In this document: in pieces, positions 1 to 13,344 of the stretch
Numbering within the stretch: position 1 is the first letter of the stretch
How the letters are laid out: each line of letters starts with the position of its first letter
Origin: Aulostomus chinensis
Taxonomy: Eukaryota; Chordata; Actinopteri; Syngnathiformes; Aulostomidae
Assembly: GCA_037954235.1 (NCBI GenBank)
Contig: JBBMOA010000007.1
Span: 2,858,001-2,922,000, forward strand
Reading direction: 5' to 3'
DNA: 64,000 bases
Notes under the pieces: generated by a model
Told to the model about the DNA's origin: nothing
The model's input: the letters and a program-made list of their open reading frames with translations, nothing else
The model's database searches: none
Program-made: the position numbers and the translations under genes

Positions 1-2511
1 GAAGCTCCATGTGCTCCGAACTTGTCCATATGTCTATTGCTCATTCACTCTGCCTATAACTGTATTTCCCAAGCTCTCTTGACGTCCAACCCTCGCACTG
101 CCTGGTGTGAGGCCATTAGTGTTGATATGCAGGAGGTGAGAGTTCGCAGCGGAGGTCACATTTAAATCTGACCTCACACGTAGTAGCGGCACAGAGAATC
201 TTGACATGGATTTAGTGTTTATTCTCCACCGTGTGTGTCAAAATCTCTTCCTGTCTCCTAGACATTCTAAGAATAGAGAGGTAAATTTGGTTATCACAGG
301 GCACTTCATGCCTCTGCGGTTGCTTCTGTTAACAGGGTCATTGTGGGAACACCGTGGCCCCCGGCTGATGCAGGGACTTGTCAAGCATGCCTGGGGTCCA
401 GGTCCATGTCAGGGGGCAAAGTTGGGTCCCCAGGAGGAATATGACACAAGCGACGAAAAGCTTCCATGTTATTTCCTGTCACGCTGCGTTCTTCGTCTTC
501 CACAGTGACACCCAGTCATATAAATGCAAAGTGAGGAAGGAGGAGGAGAAGCTGCAGGCTGTAGGTTTTGTGTGGGTGTTGACAGCTGACGGGAGCATCA
601 TTTGTTGAGAATCCCCTTAGACGAACGGTTATAAATAAATACCTGGAGTGCAGCCGCTGTGTTTAGAGGAGTCACAAACTACCTTCTATCCCTTTTACAA
701 CATTACAATGTAATTTATAGTTCCTAGGCAGGCTTATAGTTCAGCTGGAGAACAAATTTACATTTTTAAGAAATGTATACGGGACAGAGGGGCGTTTCAG
801 GGACAGTCTGACCTTTACACTCAAAGTCCACCTTGAATTTCAAAGAAGTAATTTTCATTGGTTTTCTAACATTGTATCCATCAAAAGCAAGGTAATCATT
901 ACACAGCCCTGTATTACAAAGTCTATTTTGGAAAAGGAAGGTTTTATTGGCTTTTTATTCAGGCTGCTGGTTTGTTCTTGTGTCTGTGAAGGCTTTGTAC
1001 CTGGGGAAACTATTTAACAGATATTTTCATAATCCCACATCACACAGCAGCATACGTGTTTTTTTTTATATCGGCATGTATCAAGTATGAAGCATGAATC
1101 AAGCATGAATTTTCACAAGTTTTTTTTCTGTCCCACAGCTATTTGTCTTGCACTGAAAAACTTTCTGTATCAACTACAAACTGCTGTGGCCAAGCATGTC
1201 ACAGCTACATATTTTTCCCTTAATCTTTTAGGCCAAGAAATCTAATGGAGCCAGGCTGAGACCAGGTGGGTAAAGACGATCAAGGTCGAACTTGTTGGCA
1301 GTCCTCTTGAAGTCTGACAAGCACAGAGAGTGCATTTGCTTTTAAAAATCCAGGAGCTTGTCATGTCTTGCTGTCCAGTGCAGTTGGATTCCTCTTCAAC
1401 AGGACCTGAGTTGCACCTCATCACAGAGAGCATGAGGTCTACATGCCGGGTCAGTAAAAGCTTGAATCTTCATGGTGCAAAAAAAGCAGTAAGGTCAGCA
1501 GAAGTCCAACCAGCCGCTGAGCTGATTGAGGTGGTTATATATAGATAGCATTGGCAGGCTAACTTGTGCAGGGACCAGGCTGGGGCTCGGTCACAAGGCC
1601 TGTGTTGATTTCGTGCAAGATCTTTATTCTAAAATCAGCCAGTGGTGTAATGGAGCCCTATCCTTTTCCATGACACAAAGCAGAACAATATTTCCCTCGT
1701 GGGTTCAGTAGATGAAGCGAATCAATCTAAAATAAATGGAAGATGATGAGACACTAATTGTACGCGCAGCATCGGACAGCAGCCGAGAGTTTAAGAGGCA
1801 GATCTCAGAAGCAGAACAGGAGGGGATGGGGGGGGGTTTGAGTGTGGGGTGACCACTTACCTCTGTGACTCAAAGGAAACATGCCTGTGGGACTCAGGGT
1901 ACATGATCTGAATAGCCCAGTATTTTGGAAGATGTTAATGTGACTGAGGCTATGCAGTGCATGTGAGCACAGGGCTTAGATGGAGAGAAGCAGTGTGATC
2001 ATCTCCTTAATGTCACCAGCACGGCAAAGTCACATTCCTACCACTTTACCTCATTTGACTGTTCACTCACACTGTATATATTTAATTGCAGCTTAATTAA
2101 AGTTTGAGTCAGAGTTGTAATTCTGCATTACACCTGCTATATATTCAGTTAAGTTATGAACTAATATTTTCCCATGAAATACATCCAGTGCACTCACTAT
2201 CATTAATTTTACATTTTCTATTGTTGCGTGCAACTATTTCACTTCAATGAAATGATATGAGGTCAATAAACACGACTAAATGTTATGCATGACCTCCAGC
2301 GCGGTGGCTACATCATCCTGCTTTCATGATTTTCATCGAGAGACCCTTGAGGGCAAAATGAACATTCTGTGGACGTCAAAAGGCTCAAGGCGTTGAGCAA
2401 AAGCCAGCAGTGTTCAAAAGTGCAGCTCATAGAAAGAAAGAGAAACACACATCAGCTTCTCTTCTCAATCCCTCCGTCCACATGTATATATTTAGATACG
2501 TATCTGTGAAT
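1..2511. other. Non-coding; presumed tspan9 intron
   Basis: There is no recognisable exon or RNA gene. Open frames are short, overlap each other on both strands and match nothing I know. By position this would lie within the intron that follows the first tspan9 coding exon. Confidence 0.6.
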
Positions 2512-2518
2512 ACACACA

Positions 2519-2602
<84 letters not shown>
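2512..2602. repeat. CA microsatellite
   Basis: An interrupted (AC)n run of about 90 bp, with AAACACG interruptions that divide it into two similar halves. Confidence 0.97.
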
Positions 2603-2603
<1 letters not shown>

Positions 2604-3890
2604 CCATCACTCATGACTCTATTTACAATAATGACAGCAGAAACAGAAGCACATAACCAGTGATAATTTCAGACGGGATGTATTTTTTCTTGCTGCCTTG
2701 CTAAGAAAATACCAGCCTCCTGTGAAAGACACCACTCTCACATTAATGATTAAGATGATGACACGACGCCTGCCAGACAATGTGTGGACCACTGAGGGCA
2801 CGCAGACGCACACACAAATAAAATAATAACTGACTAAATCAATAAAAAGGTGCTGGTGAGTCATTTTTACTGTAAATCAGGACTGGCAGAGCAACAGACG
2901 AGGTGGAGCAGAGGTGTATCTCTCAAAATGTCAGGGACGATTAATTAACTTAAGCTACATCTGTCCTCCATGCTGCTTGTAGTTAGCTTAGTAAACAGAC
3001 TTTCAGGGGTAATCCCTGTTAGCTGAGCACAAATAGGAGGGATTGAGGAAATGAAGACCTCTACGGCAGCCAGCCAAAAGATTAAGACTGACTTGGGAGT
3101 TAAGATGGGCTGCCTGAATGGACTTCTTACGATTTAATGACACTGATTATCATTAAAACTAGAGAGCATCTTATGGGATCACAGCAGCCGCAATGCGAGG
3201 CAACATGTCCCGAGCCGTAAGGGCTCTGCAGTCATGGCTACATCACTACACGAGTGCTCGGTTCCAGCAGCGCTCAGTCGTGCCCAGACAACAACAGTCT
3301 TCTAACTCAACTACGACCTTGAACAACCCTGCTGGTAATAAATTGAATTTTTAAAAATCTTTGTATAATCTAAGACCTGTCTCTCTCATCTCTTTTGTTC
3401 CTTTTCAACCAAGATGTAGAGTGGACTGATAAAGTGCGCACAAATGACATAATTCTTAAGTGGAGGGAAAATAAGGGATTAACCACATGACCAACTTGTT
3501 TAAAATCTCCCCTGAAGAACTGCTTTTAGGTTCAAGAGAAACCTGTTACGTTGAGAAACAAGATGAAGTTTGCACAGCTGAAGTCAAAATTCCTCATGAA
3601 TAAAAATGAGACTGCTGTCACTGGTAGATGAAGGACTGATTAATCTGATCCAACTTGCAATGTGGCTGTCACTGAATATCCAAATCTCAGGAGGTGCAGT
3701 CATTTGATGGAAGTCACATGCTGGTAGAATGGAGCTTTGCGGTGCTCCAGACAAGTCCAAGCCAACAAAGCCCATCATCAAGCGATGCCCAAACACTGCT
3801 AATTAGAAAACTGTTCAACAGGTCAGTGATGCTGAGACTGATGAGATGCCCCACATCGTTTTTGAAGATGAAGAATATGTGTTCTCAATT

Positions 3891-4207
3891 TAGATAGATA
3901 GATGGATTGATTGATAGATGGAAGATTGATAGATAGATAGATGATAGATAATAGATAGATAGATGGATGATAGATAGACAGATGGATGATAGATAGACAG
4001 ATGGATAGATAGATAGATAGATAGATAGATGGATTGATTGATAGATGGAAGATTGATAGATAGATAGATGATAGATAGATAGATGGATAGATAGATGATT
4101 GATAGATGGATTGATTGATAGATGGAAGATTGATAGATAGATAGATGATAGATGATAGATAGATAGATGGATGATAGATAGACAGATGGATGATAGATAG
4201 ACAGATG

Positions 4208-4238
<31 letters not shown>

Positions 4239-4934
4239 GGATTGATTGATAGATGGAAGATTGATAGATAGATAGATGATAGATAGATAGATGGATAGAT
4301 AGATGATTGATAGATGGATTGATTGATAGATGGAAGATTGATAGATAGATAGATGATAGATAGATAGATGGATGATAGATAGATAGATTGATTGATAGAT
4401 GGAAGATTGATAGATAGATAGATAGATAAATGGATGATAGATAGATAGATGGATAGATAGATAGATAGATGATAGATAGATAGATAAATGGATGATAGAT
4501 AGATAGATAGATGATAGATAGACAGATGGATAGATAGATAAATAGATAGATAGATGATTGATAGATGATAGATGATAGATGGATAGATAGATAGATAGAT
4601 AAATAGATAGATGATTGATAGATGATTGATAGATAGATAGATAGATGGATGATTGATAGATGGATAGATGGATAGATAGATTCATAGATAGATGATTGAT
4701 AGATGATTGATAGATAGATAGATGATAGATAGATAGATAGATGATAGATGGATAGATAGATAGATAGATGATAGATGGATAGATAGATAGATAGATAAAT
4801 AGATAGATGATTGATAGATGATTGATAGATAGATAGATAGATGGATGATTGATAGATGGATAGATGGATAGATAGATTCATAGATAGATGATTGATAGAT
4901 GATTGATAGATAGATAGATGATAGATAGATAGAT

Positions 4935-5014
<80 letters not shown>
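3891..5014. repeat. Expanded GATA-family microsatellite array
   Basis: About 1.1 kb of GATA tetranucleotides is interspersed with GATG, GATT, GACA and GATGGAT variants. The order is not random. A block with TTGATTGATAGATGG followed by AAGATTGATAG recurs near 3907, 4035, 4112, 4243, 4319 and 4390. A block marked by GATTCATAG recurs with a 196-bp offset (TTCATAG at 4681 and 4877), showing segmental duplication. On the minus strand the tetramer gives long LSIY/IYLS open frames that have no coding meaning. The array joins directly to a LINE-type 3' tail at 5015. Confidence 0.97.
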
Positions 5015-5015
<1 letters not shown>

Positions 5016-5100
5016 ACTTCATTGATCCCACAACGGGGTAATCTGTGTGTAACCACAGCTCAATTTCAAGAAAGAAGAAGAAACAGCAATTAAAATATAT
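5015..5100 (-). mobile_element. 3' tail of a truncated non-LTR retrotransposon
   Basis: Read on the minus strand, the sequence contains ACCCCGTTGTGGGATCAATG, then AAGTTC, running straight into TATC repeats. This resembles the teleost LINE end (consensus near TTTCCCCATTGTGGGA, then TNAATAAAG, then a short tandem tail). The plus-strand element ending near 10189 has the related end TTTCTCCATTGTGAGAC, TTATAAAGG, then TTATC repeats. Only the terminal UTR survives, so the clade (Rex1- or L2-like) is an inference. The GATA array is this element's own simple-repeat tail, later expanded. Confidence 0.6.
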
Positions 5101-8030
5101 CAAGAGAAGAAGAACATTATATACAAAGAAAAGATTTCTGAAAAAAACCCAAAAGCAAAGGTAAAATTGAATTAGTAGAGATCAAAAACTACTTTACTTG
5201 CACTTCACCTCGACCATGTTCTCTCTGGCCTTTTGTACTTGGGTATCACTACCTGGTGCGCTCAAAGGCTTTGAAGTTTATTGTTTCTCTCCATGGAAAT
5301 ATGTTTCATCATTTCAAGTTAAAAAGCTATCAAGATATAGACCAAACCAGGTAATGTGCTCTTGCAGGATTTAAGAAACAACTCAACGAGAACGCCACTT
5401 TCTAAAAATACGAATCTACTGCTTGCTTCTGCATGTTGCTCCCACCATCAGGAAGACGTGCGAAAACCAGGAGGTTAAAAACGGAGCCACCAGTGGAAAC
5501 AACTGATTCGTCTCTTTGCTACATTATGATGAAATCATGGTTAATTAAGTGGAGTGGTTCCACACTATTTGCCCTGCTTTCCTTTCTCCCAAGCCACATA
5601 ATCACTTCATCTCTTCATTATGATAGCGCTTGAAAGGTTAAGCGGCATCCCCTGTCACTTCAGGAGAGCCGGTGTTATGATGGAGCGGGACTTTGAATCT
5701 ATTCTGTATTCGCGTGTACAATCTCATGTGCTCTAACATAAACACAGCAGCGGGGGAGAGGCTTGTTAAACTGCAGTCTGATCTGTTCCCTGCCGACTGG
5801 GAGAGGAACACAAAGAAAGTAAAATGAAAGAGTTGGAGGCCATAAAAGAGTCTTAGAGGGAGTGTACATGTGCTGGAATGAAACTGTCTGACTAGCAAAT
5901 GGTTAGTGAAGCATCCCCGAGGTTCTGAATGATGTTAAGAAGATTCATATTAAATATGATCAATAATTCTCTGCTTGCTTCAAACAGAAAAACACACCGC
6001 ATGCAAAGGAAAAGTGACATTTCCTATAATCAAAAGGCCGAATGCGCTGGCAGAAAACGCAGTAGTTTTCCTTTTAGGGTGTCTTTCTATCCTAAAGACA
6101 CTGCTATTGTTAAATTGTTAAAAGAGCAGTTTAAAACCGGAGCAGCTTCTGTATTTAAGCATTTACTTATAAGAAATGGAAAAAATCTACATTATTATCA
6201 ACATGCAGGGTGACAGCTAAATAAGTACACAAACATAATTGTCTAACAATACTGTCCTGTCGCTAGTTTAATTCCTCTGAAGAGCACAATGCTGTAATTG
6301 AAGTGATGGAAGTGTTCCTTTGATTTTCAGGGAAAGAATCTAGAAATAATTTTTGCACTTAAAAGTCTGATGCTTCTCAAAGCAACAGGGCTATAAAGGA
6401 AAGAGAGGAGTTCCGCATGGGGGATAGATATGCCTTTGCTCTTGTTCTCGCTGTGATGTTTTTTTCAGTGTGTGCAGAAGAACGCTCTGACACATGCTCT
6501 CTTCAGTGTCATTAAAACATAGATTTCCTGAGGCGCAACCACTGCGTTAGCCTGGCAGGAGTGTTGACCTTAAAGCCCGTATGTGCAAATACAACGACAC
6601 AGAGGACGGATCTGAAGAGTGCTCAAGGGAGGTGTACAGTAAGCGGCTCTTATGTCAGACTTACAGGTTCTCTCCTGGCCTCCACTTTTGGAATCTGGTG
6701 AATCGCGCACATCCCCAATGAAACTGCAGCGACATGTGCTATGACCGTGTGCTGCAGCTGGAGCTTGTGGCACTTTGGAGTGTGAATGATGAAGCTCATG
6801 CAGTGGTTTAGGCAAACCAGGCGGCGAGTCGTTGCTTCCATATGCAACACAAATTTCTGCACGGTGAAGATACTATTGTGTGCAGTGCAGCACATGGTCC
6901 AAATATGAGGAGGGTTGGGGGGACTGGAGGCACGAGCGAGGTTGGCTGGGCCTCACTTATAATATCATGATTAGAAAAGACTTGGAAATGGAATTCCTTT
7001 GTGGACGAATATTTGGCAGTTTAGTTTGTGCTAATTCTGATGCGTTGGACGTCTGACAGTACTTGCAGTGGAATTTGTCTGGAAAGCAGAAGCAACTGCA
7101 TTGTCTGAGGAGCGTCGCAACATGAATGGACACTGACCATATGACTGCTGATGGGAGTTAAGAGAGAGTTTCATTAACCTTTGCAAGTGGGTTAATTGCT
7201 TTGGCCTTTGAAAGAGTGTCAACAGGAGCTGGTCAAATTTGAGCCTTTGGAAAGTGATTAGTGTGATAATACATGCACATAACCTTAAGGAAATGAACTT
7301 CATTGTCAAAATATTGACCTTGTGTCAGGGATGGTTGTTTTTGGAGGAGGTATCGCTGCTCAGAATTCAGAGCAGCAGCTCTTGTGTGCTGCAGGTTAAC
7401 TTGTTTTTTGCCTCTGTGTGGATGTTAGGTCATGACAGCGAGCAGGTTCTCCCACCGTGAGGCCTGGTCTATTAGGGGAAATGGGAGCCTTAATGATTGA
7501 CGAGTTGCTCCACCTCATCCATCAGGCCTGGCACACGGAGGCCTGACACTGCCATATCACTCCCATGTGGCCAGGACTGCTTCAACCCTGAGCTATATTT
7601 GCTAGCTGACATTAATGCCTAGCTCATTCTTGATTATCTCTGCCTGCCTCTCTCTCCAGCTCTCTTCTTGTGTGACACTGCAAATTTATGCCTGTCCTAT
7701 CCTCTGCTACTTCATTACAGTTGCCGCTGTGTTACAGCATCTGATAACTTCTCCAAGTCTATAAAATAAAAGCAGCTCTCACAGTGGTTCATGTATCATG
7801 CATATATTGTACATGACCAAAATGCACAAATGAGCACACACACATAACTGTGCTGGACACGTAGGAGAGCCGTCTGGTCTGCTCACGTCCCTGTCCTGTC
7901 TTTGTCACTTGGCTGTTGATCCATGTTGTAAATTAAAGTAAGGGAGGTGGGAAAGCTGTTAAAAGAACGCCCCACCCTCTGTTTTTCCAAACTTGAGAGG
8001 GGCGTGAGAGCCTCTTTAAAGTGGGGAGTC

Positions 8031-8075
8031 ATTTATATAAAACAATTTGCATGCTGCTCCACATTCAGGTCAGGA
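8031..8075 (+). promoter_or_regulatory. Candidate plus-strand core promoter: TATA box and octamer
   Basis: TTTATATAAAAC at 8032-8043 contains TATATAA. It is followed at once by the octamer ATTTGCAT (8045-8052), the POU/Oct-factor core. A GC-rich GGGGCGTGAG motif sits about 30 nt upstream of the TATA. If used, transcription would start near 8065. No convincing ORF follows (the nearest downstream ATG gives about 11 codons), so the product would be non-coding or spliced. Each motif is short, and I see only their spacing as evidence. Confidence 0.2.
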
Positions 8076-8948
8076 CAGAGAGAAGCTGCCGTGAACGCAG
8101 CTCAAACTGAACCCGCAATCAAAAACAAACAATTGCAAAATGCAAGAGACGCTTGCGCTGGTGGACATTCATTAATAAATGTCAGACTTATTAATAGACG
8201 AAAATATGAAGATGCATAGTCGCACTACAGCTGGGATAATAAAACTTCAAAGTCAGCTGTATTATGAGTTGGAGCCTGCGATTGACTGAGAGGAAGTCCA
8301 TAACTGAAACAAGCGACTTTGCATCTGGATGCATCAAATCACTCCGACTCGTGGTGAAGTGATTTGTGACGTGACGGTTTGGCCAAACTATGGCATCCAC
8401 GTCTGAAATGTTCTTACTTTGCATCTCAACACAAAAGGTTGTTTCTGAAAACTTGTGATGCATGAAACAGTTGTCAGCCATATGCTGGTTGGATCCTGAT
8501 TTGTGTATTGTGGAGGTCCTTAGTGTGTACATGCAGATACATCAACAATGACATGCCGCATCTGGCAACTTGACATGGTGTATCCATCATGCGGCTCAGG
8601 GTCAGATTACCTCCTCGCCATCTGATGACTGCTATAGTCTGGTTCTTTGGTAACGTTCCACGGGTTGTCGTACGCACGCTCACACTTCTCACATTTAAGC
8701 TCCTGCTAAGTACAACACAAGACTCATTCAGCCAAGCAACAGGAAATAGGTCCCATCTAGAGACCCTTGTCTAACTCTCCTGCATAATTCTTCTTTTAAA
8801 ACCCGCCTGCAGCATCTTAATGTAGCATCATCAATTAGGACATCTTTGGCCTGGCGAACTGAACATCTGGAGAGCCAGGCTCCAATGGAAGGAGAGAAGG
8901 CGCAAGGGAGTAGGGGCTACACTAACATACAGTATATACATACAATAC

Positions 8949-8986
8949 ACACACACACATATATATATATTTATATACACACACAA
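8949..8986. repeat. Compound CA/TA microsatellite
   Basis: Short (CA)n, (TA)n and (CA)n blocks in series. A similar TA/CA patch lies at 59980-60026. Confidence 0.85.
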
Positions 8987-9860
8987 TGTGAGAGAGCACT
9001 TTCAACTCTATCCTCAAACACACTTATCTAACTAAGCCCCTGACGAATAGGCAAAGCTCCTCTGTATTTGTCATCACCTGAACAATGTTCTCTTAGGGTT
9101 TTTTAGAATTCAATTTAAGATGGCATCTGCTGCCACAAGCACAACGTTTAGGTCAGAGCTCAAACCGTGACGGCTTAAAGAAAAGTATGAGTAATTATGA
9201 TTTGGTAAGGGAAAATGAAGCCCTAGATAAAAATAAAGACTCTTATTTTAGGGACACCACATGGGATGAACTGAACCTTGTGACATCTATCAGGAAACGT
9301 CCTCAAACGGCCACGGCAGCGTCTGCGCTCCAATCTCAAGCAGTGTTCTCCAGATTACTGAGAGCTCGATGTCTCTTCATTCATCTTCCCAGCTCACAGT
9401 TAAGCTAGAAAATTGGAAGATGAATAATGAATGTATGTCAATGTTTCTTTTTTGACAGGTTGAAAAAGTGAGTGGTGTAAAATTCATTGGGAGAGAATGA
9501 AACTACTTTCTGTACCTTGGAATACAACAAACATTCTGGGCTCTCCAACACTGTGTTAACACTCCAATGAATATCTAGTCTTTGTTCATGCTTCACAAGG
9601 CCTTTCACAATTAAACAGTAAAGCATGGCATTTTGTACTACTGCATTTTAGTAAAATTGAGAAAATGACATCATGCTGTATGCATTTACAGTACATTTAC
9701 TTGTCTGGCACACGCTCAGTTAAAGTTTTTTCATACGTGTCAGTTTTTACATGGCCACATGAGCTGTAACTAAACTACTTTCCTGGTGTCGTAGTGACTT
9801 CTAACAGTAACTGAGTACATTTCAATTATCAAAATATTGTGTTGCACTGCAACAAACAAA

Positions 9861-10189
9861 CAACTGGGCAGCTCCTTCAGCCAGAGACTGTTACACCCGC
9901 GCTGCAAGAAGGAGAGGTACCGCCGCTCATTCCTGCCCACTGCTGTCAGGCTGTTTAACAGTCACACCTGAACTCTGGACTCCATTTCTCACTGGAACAC
10001 TTAACAGCACAGACACTTTTTCTCTTAAACTTTTAATAATTTTGTAATATTTGTATATTTAATATTTCCATATTTGATTGTGTGTGGCTCTTAATGTCTA
10101 TACTATTTGCTCTTTGCTGCTGTAAACTGCAAATTTCTCCATTGTGAGACTTATAAAGGCTTATCTTATCTTATCTTAACTTATATCTT
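9861..10189 (+). mobile_element. 5'-truncated LINE 3' end with reverse-transcriptase C-terminus
   Basis: The plus-strand frame ending at the TGA 9969-9971 reads LGSSFSQRLLHPRCKK then ERYRRSFLPTAVRLFNSHT. This pattern (RxSFxPTAVRLFN) is familiar from the C-terminus of fish LINE ORF2 proteins. About 190 nt of AT-rich 3' UTR follows, with the terminal motif TTTCTCCATTGTGAGAC and TATAAAGG, then a short (TTATC)n tail. The reverse-transcriptase core and endonuclease are absent, as usual for 5'-truncated copies. I favour a Rex1- or L2-like clade from memory, but a database search is needed to assign it. The element is inert. Confidence 0.75.
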
Positions 10190-13100
10190 CCAAGAAAAGT
10201 CATACAATTGACTTATGACCATGATGAGGCTTTCACTGAATGTGTCGGATGTTTCTGGAGGGTTCTCACAGGTGGACATTAACAGCGGTTGATGTGTTGC
10301 AGTGTTTCATGTATAGCAAGAATGCTGATAACTGCAGCAAAGACACACACCTGAAGAATCTCTCTCCTGAAATGCGCTGCCCATTCGTCCCAAGCTGTGT
10401 CACTTCATCTTGACTTATTTAGCCATGAGGGGAGTGAAACACTCCATTTGGCATTGCTGTGCACACTTCATTTTCCTCTTGATTGAGCCTGCCTATTAGT
10501 GCTTTACACCCTCAGTGCAGAACACCACGGATATATGGATGGCTGAGGAAAATACAGAAAATAAGGTTGCATGCCAGAGCCAGCCAAAACTCTGAAGCCA
10601 AGTGGCACACTTCAACAGGCAGCTAATTAACAGAATGTTCAAATGATCTTGGTTAGGATTTTGGGGCTCTTCGTGTGAAGAAAGCTTGATTTAATGAATA
10701 AAAGATGCAGTGTACCTTGTGATTATATGAGGACTGACATAGTGACAGAGGCCAAGTGCCTCTGGAAGAGGCAGCTCCTGCTTGAGTTCTGCCTCTGTTC
10801 TGCTCCAGACACATGCACATCAGAATTAAGCTGGAAAACTGCAGGTTTGGATTCACAGACTGTCTGTCTTTCAGTGTGGCCCGGGGAAGGATCCCCTGCT
10901 GTTCCCTAACAGTCCCTGCAATCCCCAGATCCACAGCATTCAGCTGTTATGTACCGGGTGAATGATAAGGTGCTGGAGGAACTGCTTTGTGCTGCATCTC
11001 CTCTCTCTCCTGCTATTGGACACATTGGAACTTCGAAACAAGACAAAATGACATCTAAATGGATATCTTTGAGCTGTTTCCCGGTGCACAGCATTGCAAT
11101 CTTCCCACTCTTCTTTATCATGCCGAGCGGAGAGGAGTTGTGATTTAGATCCCTGAGGATGATGCAGGCTGCACTTGCAGTAGTGAAATAAGGAAAGCAG
11201 GAGAGGAAACAAGAAGAGGGGAAACAGTCTCCACATACAAATTGGTTGGCTGCGGAGTTGCAGGTTGTGGGTGCAAGCTCTCTTCATCACTGTGGTGGTG
11301 GATTGTCTTTTGTTATAATGAGAAACCCTGTAATCAGAACCAAATCAGTTCTTCTGGGACACAACAATGAGAATTAAATGGTTTGACTAATCATGAAGGA
11401 TGAAAATGGAAATAAGAGCTGATGAATCCACAAATGGCCGGCACCCTGCTGTGCGTGTGTTAGACCTGCTTATCATATTAGAGCACATAGACAACCTCCA
11501 GTCTTGTGCGCCTCGCCTGTTCGTCTGACCCAGCAATCCCGCTGATCTCTTCTCTCCAACCAAGTCAGTTCTGTCAAGTAAACATCCCTGAGACACACAC
11601 CCACAATCAGCCCAGAGGATACAGAAGCACACATGGAGGAATATTCTGACAATCTGTGTCAGCACGTCAAGTCTATTTCTCACCCCGCCGTCCTGATCAC
11701 AGCTGCACTCTATAGATAATTGGGTTGTAATTAGATGAGAAGACACCGTAGGAGGTCATGTATCACCACTGGAAATGGGCTGCGAGAGAAAGCTCTGGCC
11801 TGTCTGCATGACTGCATATGAAGGTTAGTCATTGTGAACACACCAAAAACATATGCAGATGTGTGTAGGCAAACAAGCACATACACAAACAGATTATGCG
11901 TATAGTATAGTGGGCTGCTGGATGAGCTCGCCCCGGCACATCGTTGCTTTTGGTTTCCACATTCTGCCCTGAAGGAGATGGCGCCTTTCCAAGCTGCTCA
12001 CTTCTGAAATATTAAGGCTAGACTCCGCTGCATCTTGCTAATTCTAGAAAGTGCTGGAAAGGGACAGAAAAAGACTATGGGAATTATTCATATTTTTGGG
12101 AACCCCTCCTTTCATCCGTCCACTGGAGTGATCACATAATCATACAATACTGCTCATTACATCGCCACTGAAGTATCAGAAAAAAGAGTGTTTGCCACAG
12201 TATGCACGAACACACACATATTTCAATGTTTTCAGATGCGTGAAGTCAGTAGGCCATGCGGAAATCATGTTCTTTAATTATATAATACGGTGCATTACTG
12301 CGGGCTGTTAACTTGACTGCCAGTTTGCTACGTGAGCTTAAATGTCAGACATCTAAACATTCCCGGCTGCTCTGCTGGATCGCTCTCATCGTGAAATGAC
12401 CCCCTCATTATTAATGTCATTAACCCGCTCCTATGAAGGCAGGCTACGCCATAAAGACACAAACCAAGAATGCAAATGCAAATGCGATGCAATGTGTTCT
12501 TCCTGCAGATGTGCTCTGCACCTACAGGAGCCTCACTTGGGTGCTACCCCTCTGCATGAGTATCAATTAATAATGATCACATCTCTTTCCCTGCTTACTT
12601 CTATTCCACTGCAGGATAACTAGTGCCATATGGCCTCCTGCACACCGCTACCTGCCAAGAAAGCTCCACTTCATGCATCTCATAATATTTCATTATACTT
12701 GTTCTAGCTGAAGAGATGAGGCTGCAAGAAAAAGAGGAGCAGAGGCCTACTAGCTGATATCTGCATTTTCTGTTTATTCACAAGAGGATGGATATAAAAG
12801 GTGATTTATATTCCAGACAATGATAAGGTAAAGCCTCTTAGCAGCCTCTACTCTCACTGAGAGATAACCAGAGGCTGAGAGGGAGAGAGGAGCATCCCTT
12901 CTAGTGCAAAATCTTGGCTGCCTGGGAAAACTCTGTGAGCTGTGAAGCTCCACTTTTGAGAGGGAAGATCAATACACTCCCATCTTACTTTTTTTGTTAT
13001 ACCGTGACGCTGAGAGAAATCACTATCAACTGCAGAGACACAGCGGAGGTGTATAGGGAGGGCCGACGGCTCTGGACGGGGAAAGTGGTCAATTCAATTA

Positions 13101-13344
13101 TCCGATTGTCAGAGTGTATTTACCACTGAGAGCAGGCTGGCCAATGAAGGCTTTAGATCACTCTATAGCTCTGATTCTGCACATCTTAGCGTCCTCTGTA
13201 TCAAGGCTTATTTCCTGTGATTTCATTTCTGGACTAAACTATTTATGATTAACTTGGAATTTATTTTTCAGAGTTTTTAAAGTTTGATATTGCTTGTTAC
13301 TCTGGTGGGTTAATGGATGTAATCTTGTTAGGATATGTTTCCAG

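Larger units (their letters stand above)
5101..9860. other. Non-coding stretch
   Basis: Apart from the possible core promoter at 8031-8075 and the CA/TA patch at 8949, I see no feature. Frames up to 113 codons lack family motifs or paired splice sites. Confidence 0.6.

Noticed and set aside
940..965. miR-135-like GGCTTTTTATTC word
   Set aside because: The first seed base differs and no hairpin partner was found nearby.
3823..5103. A 426-codon minus-strand frame of LSIYLSI repeats
   Set aside because: It is the translation of the GATA tetranucleotide array; other minus frames are open over the same bases.
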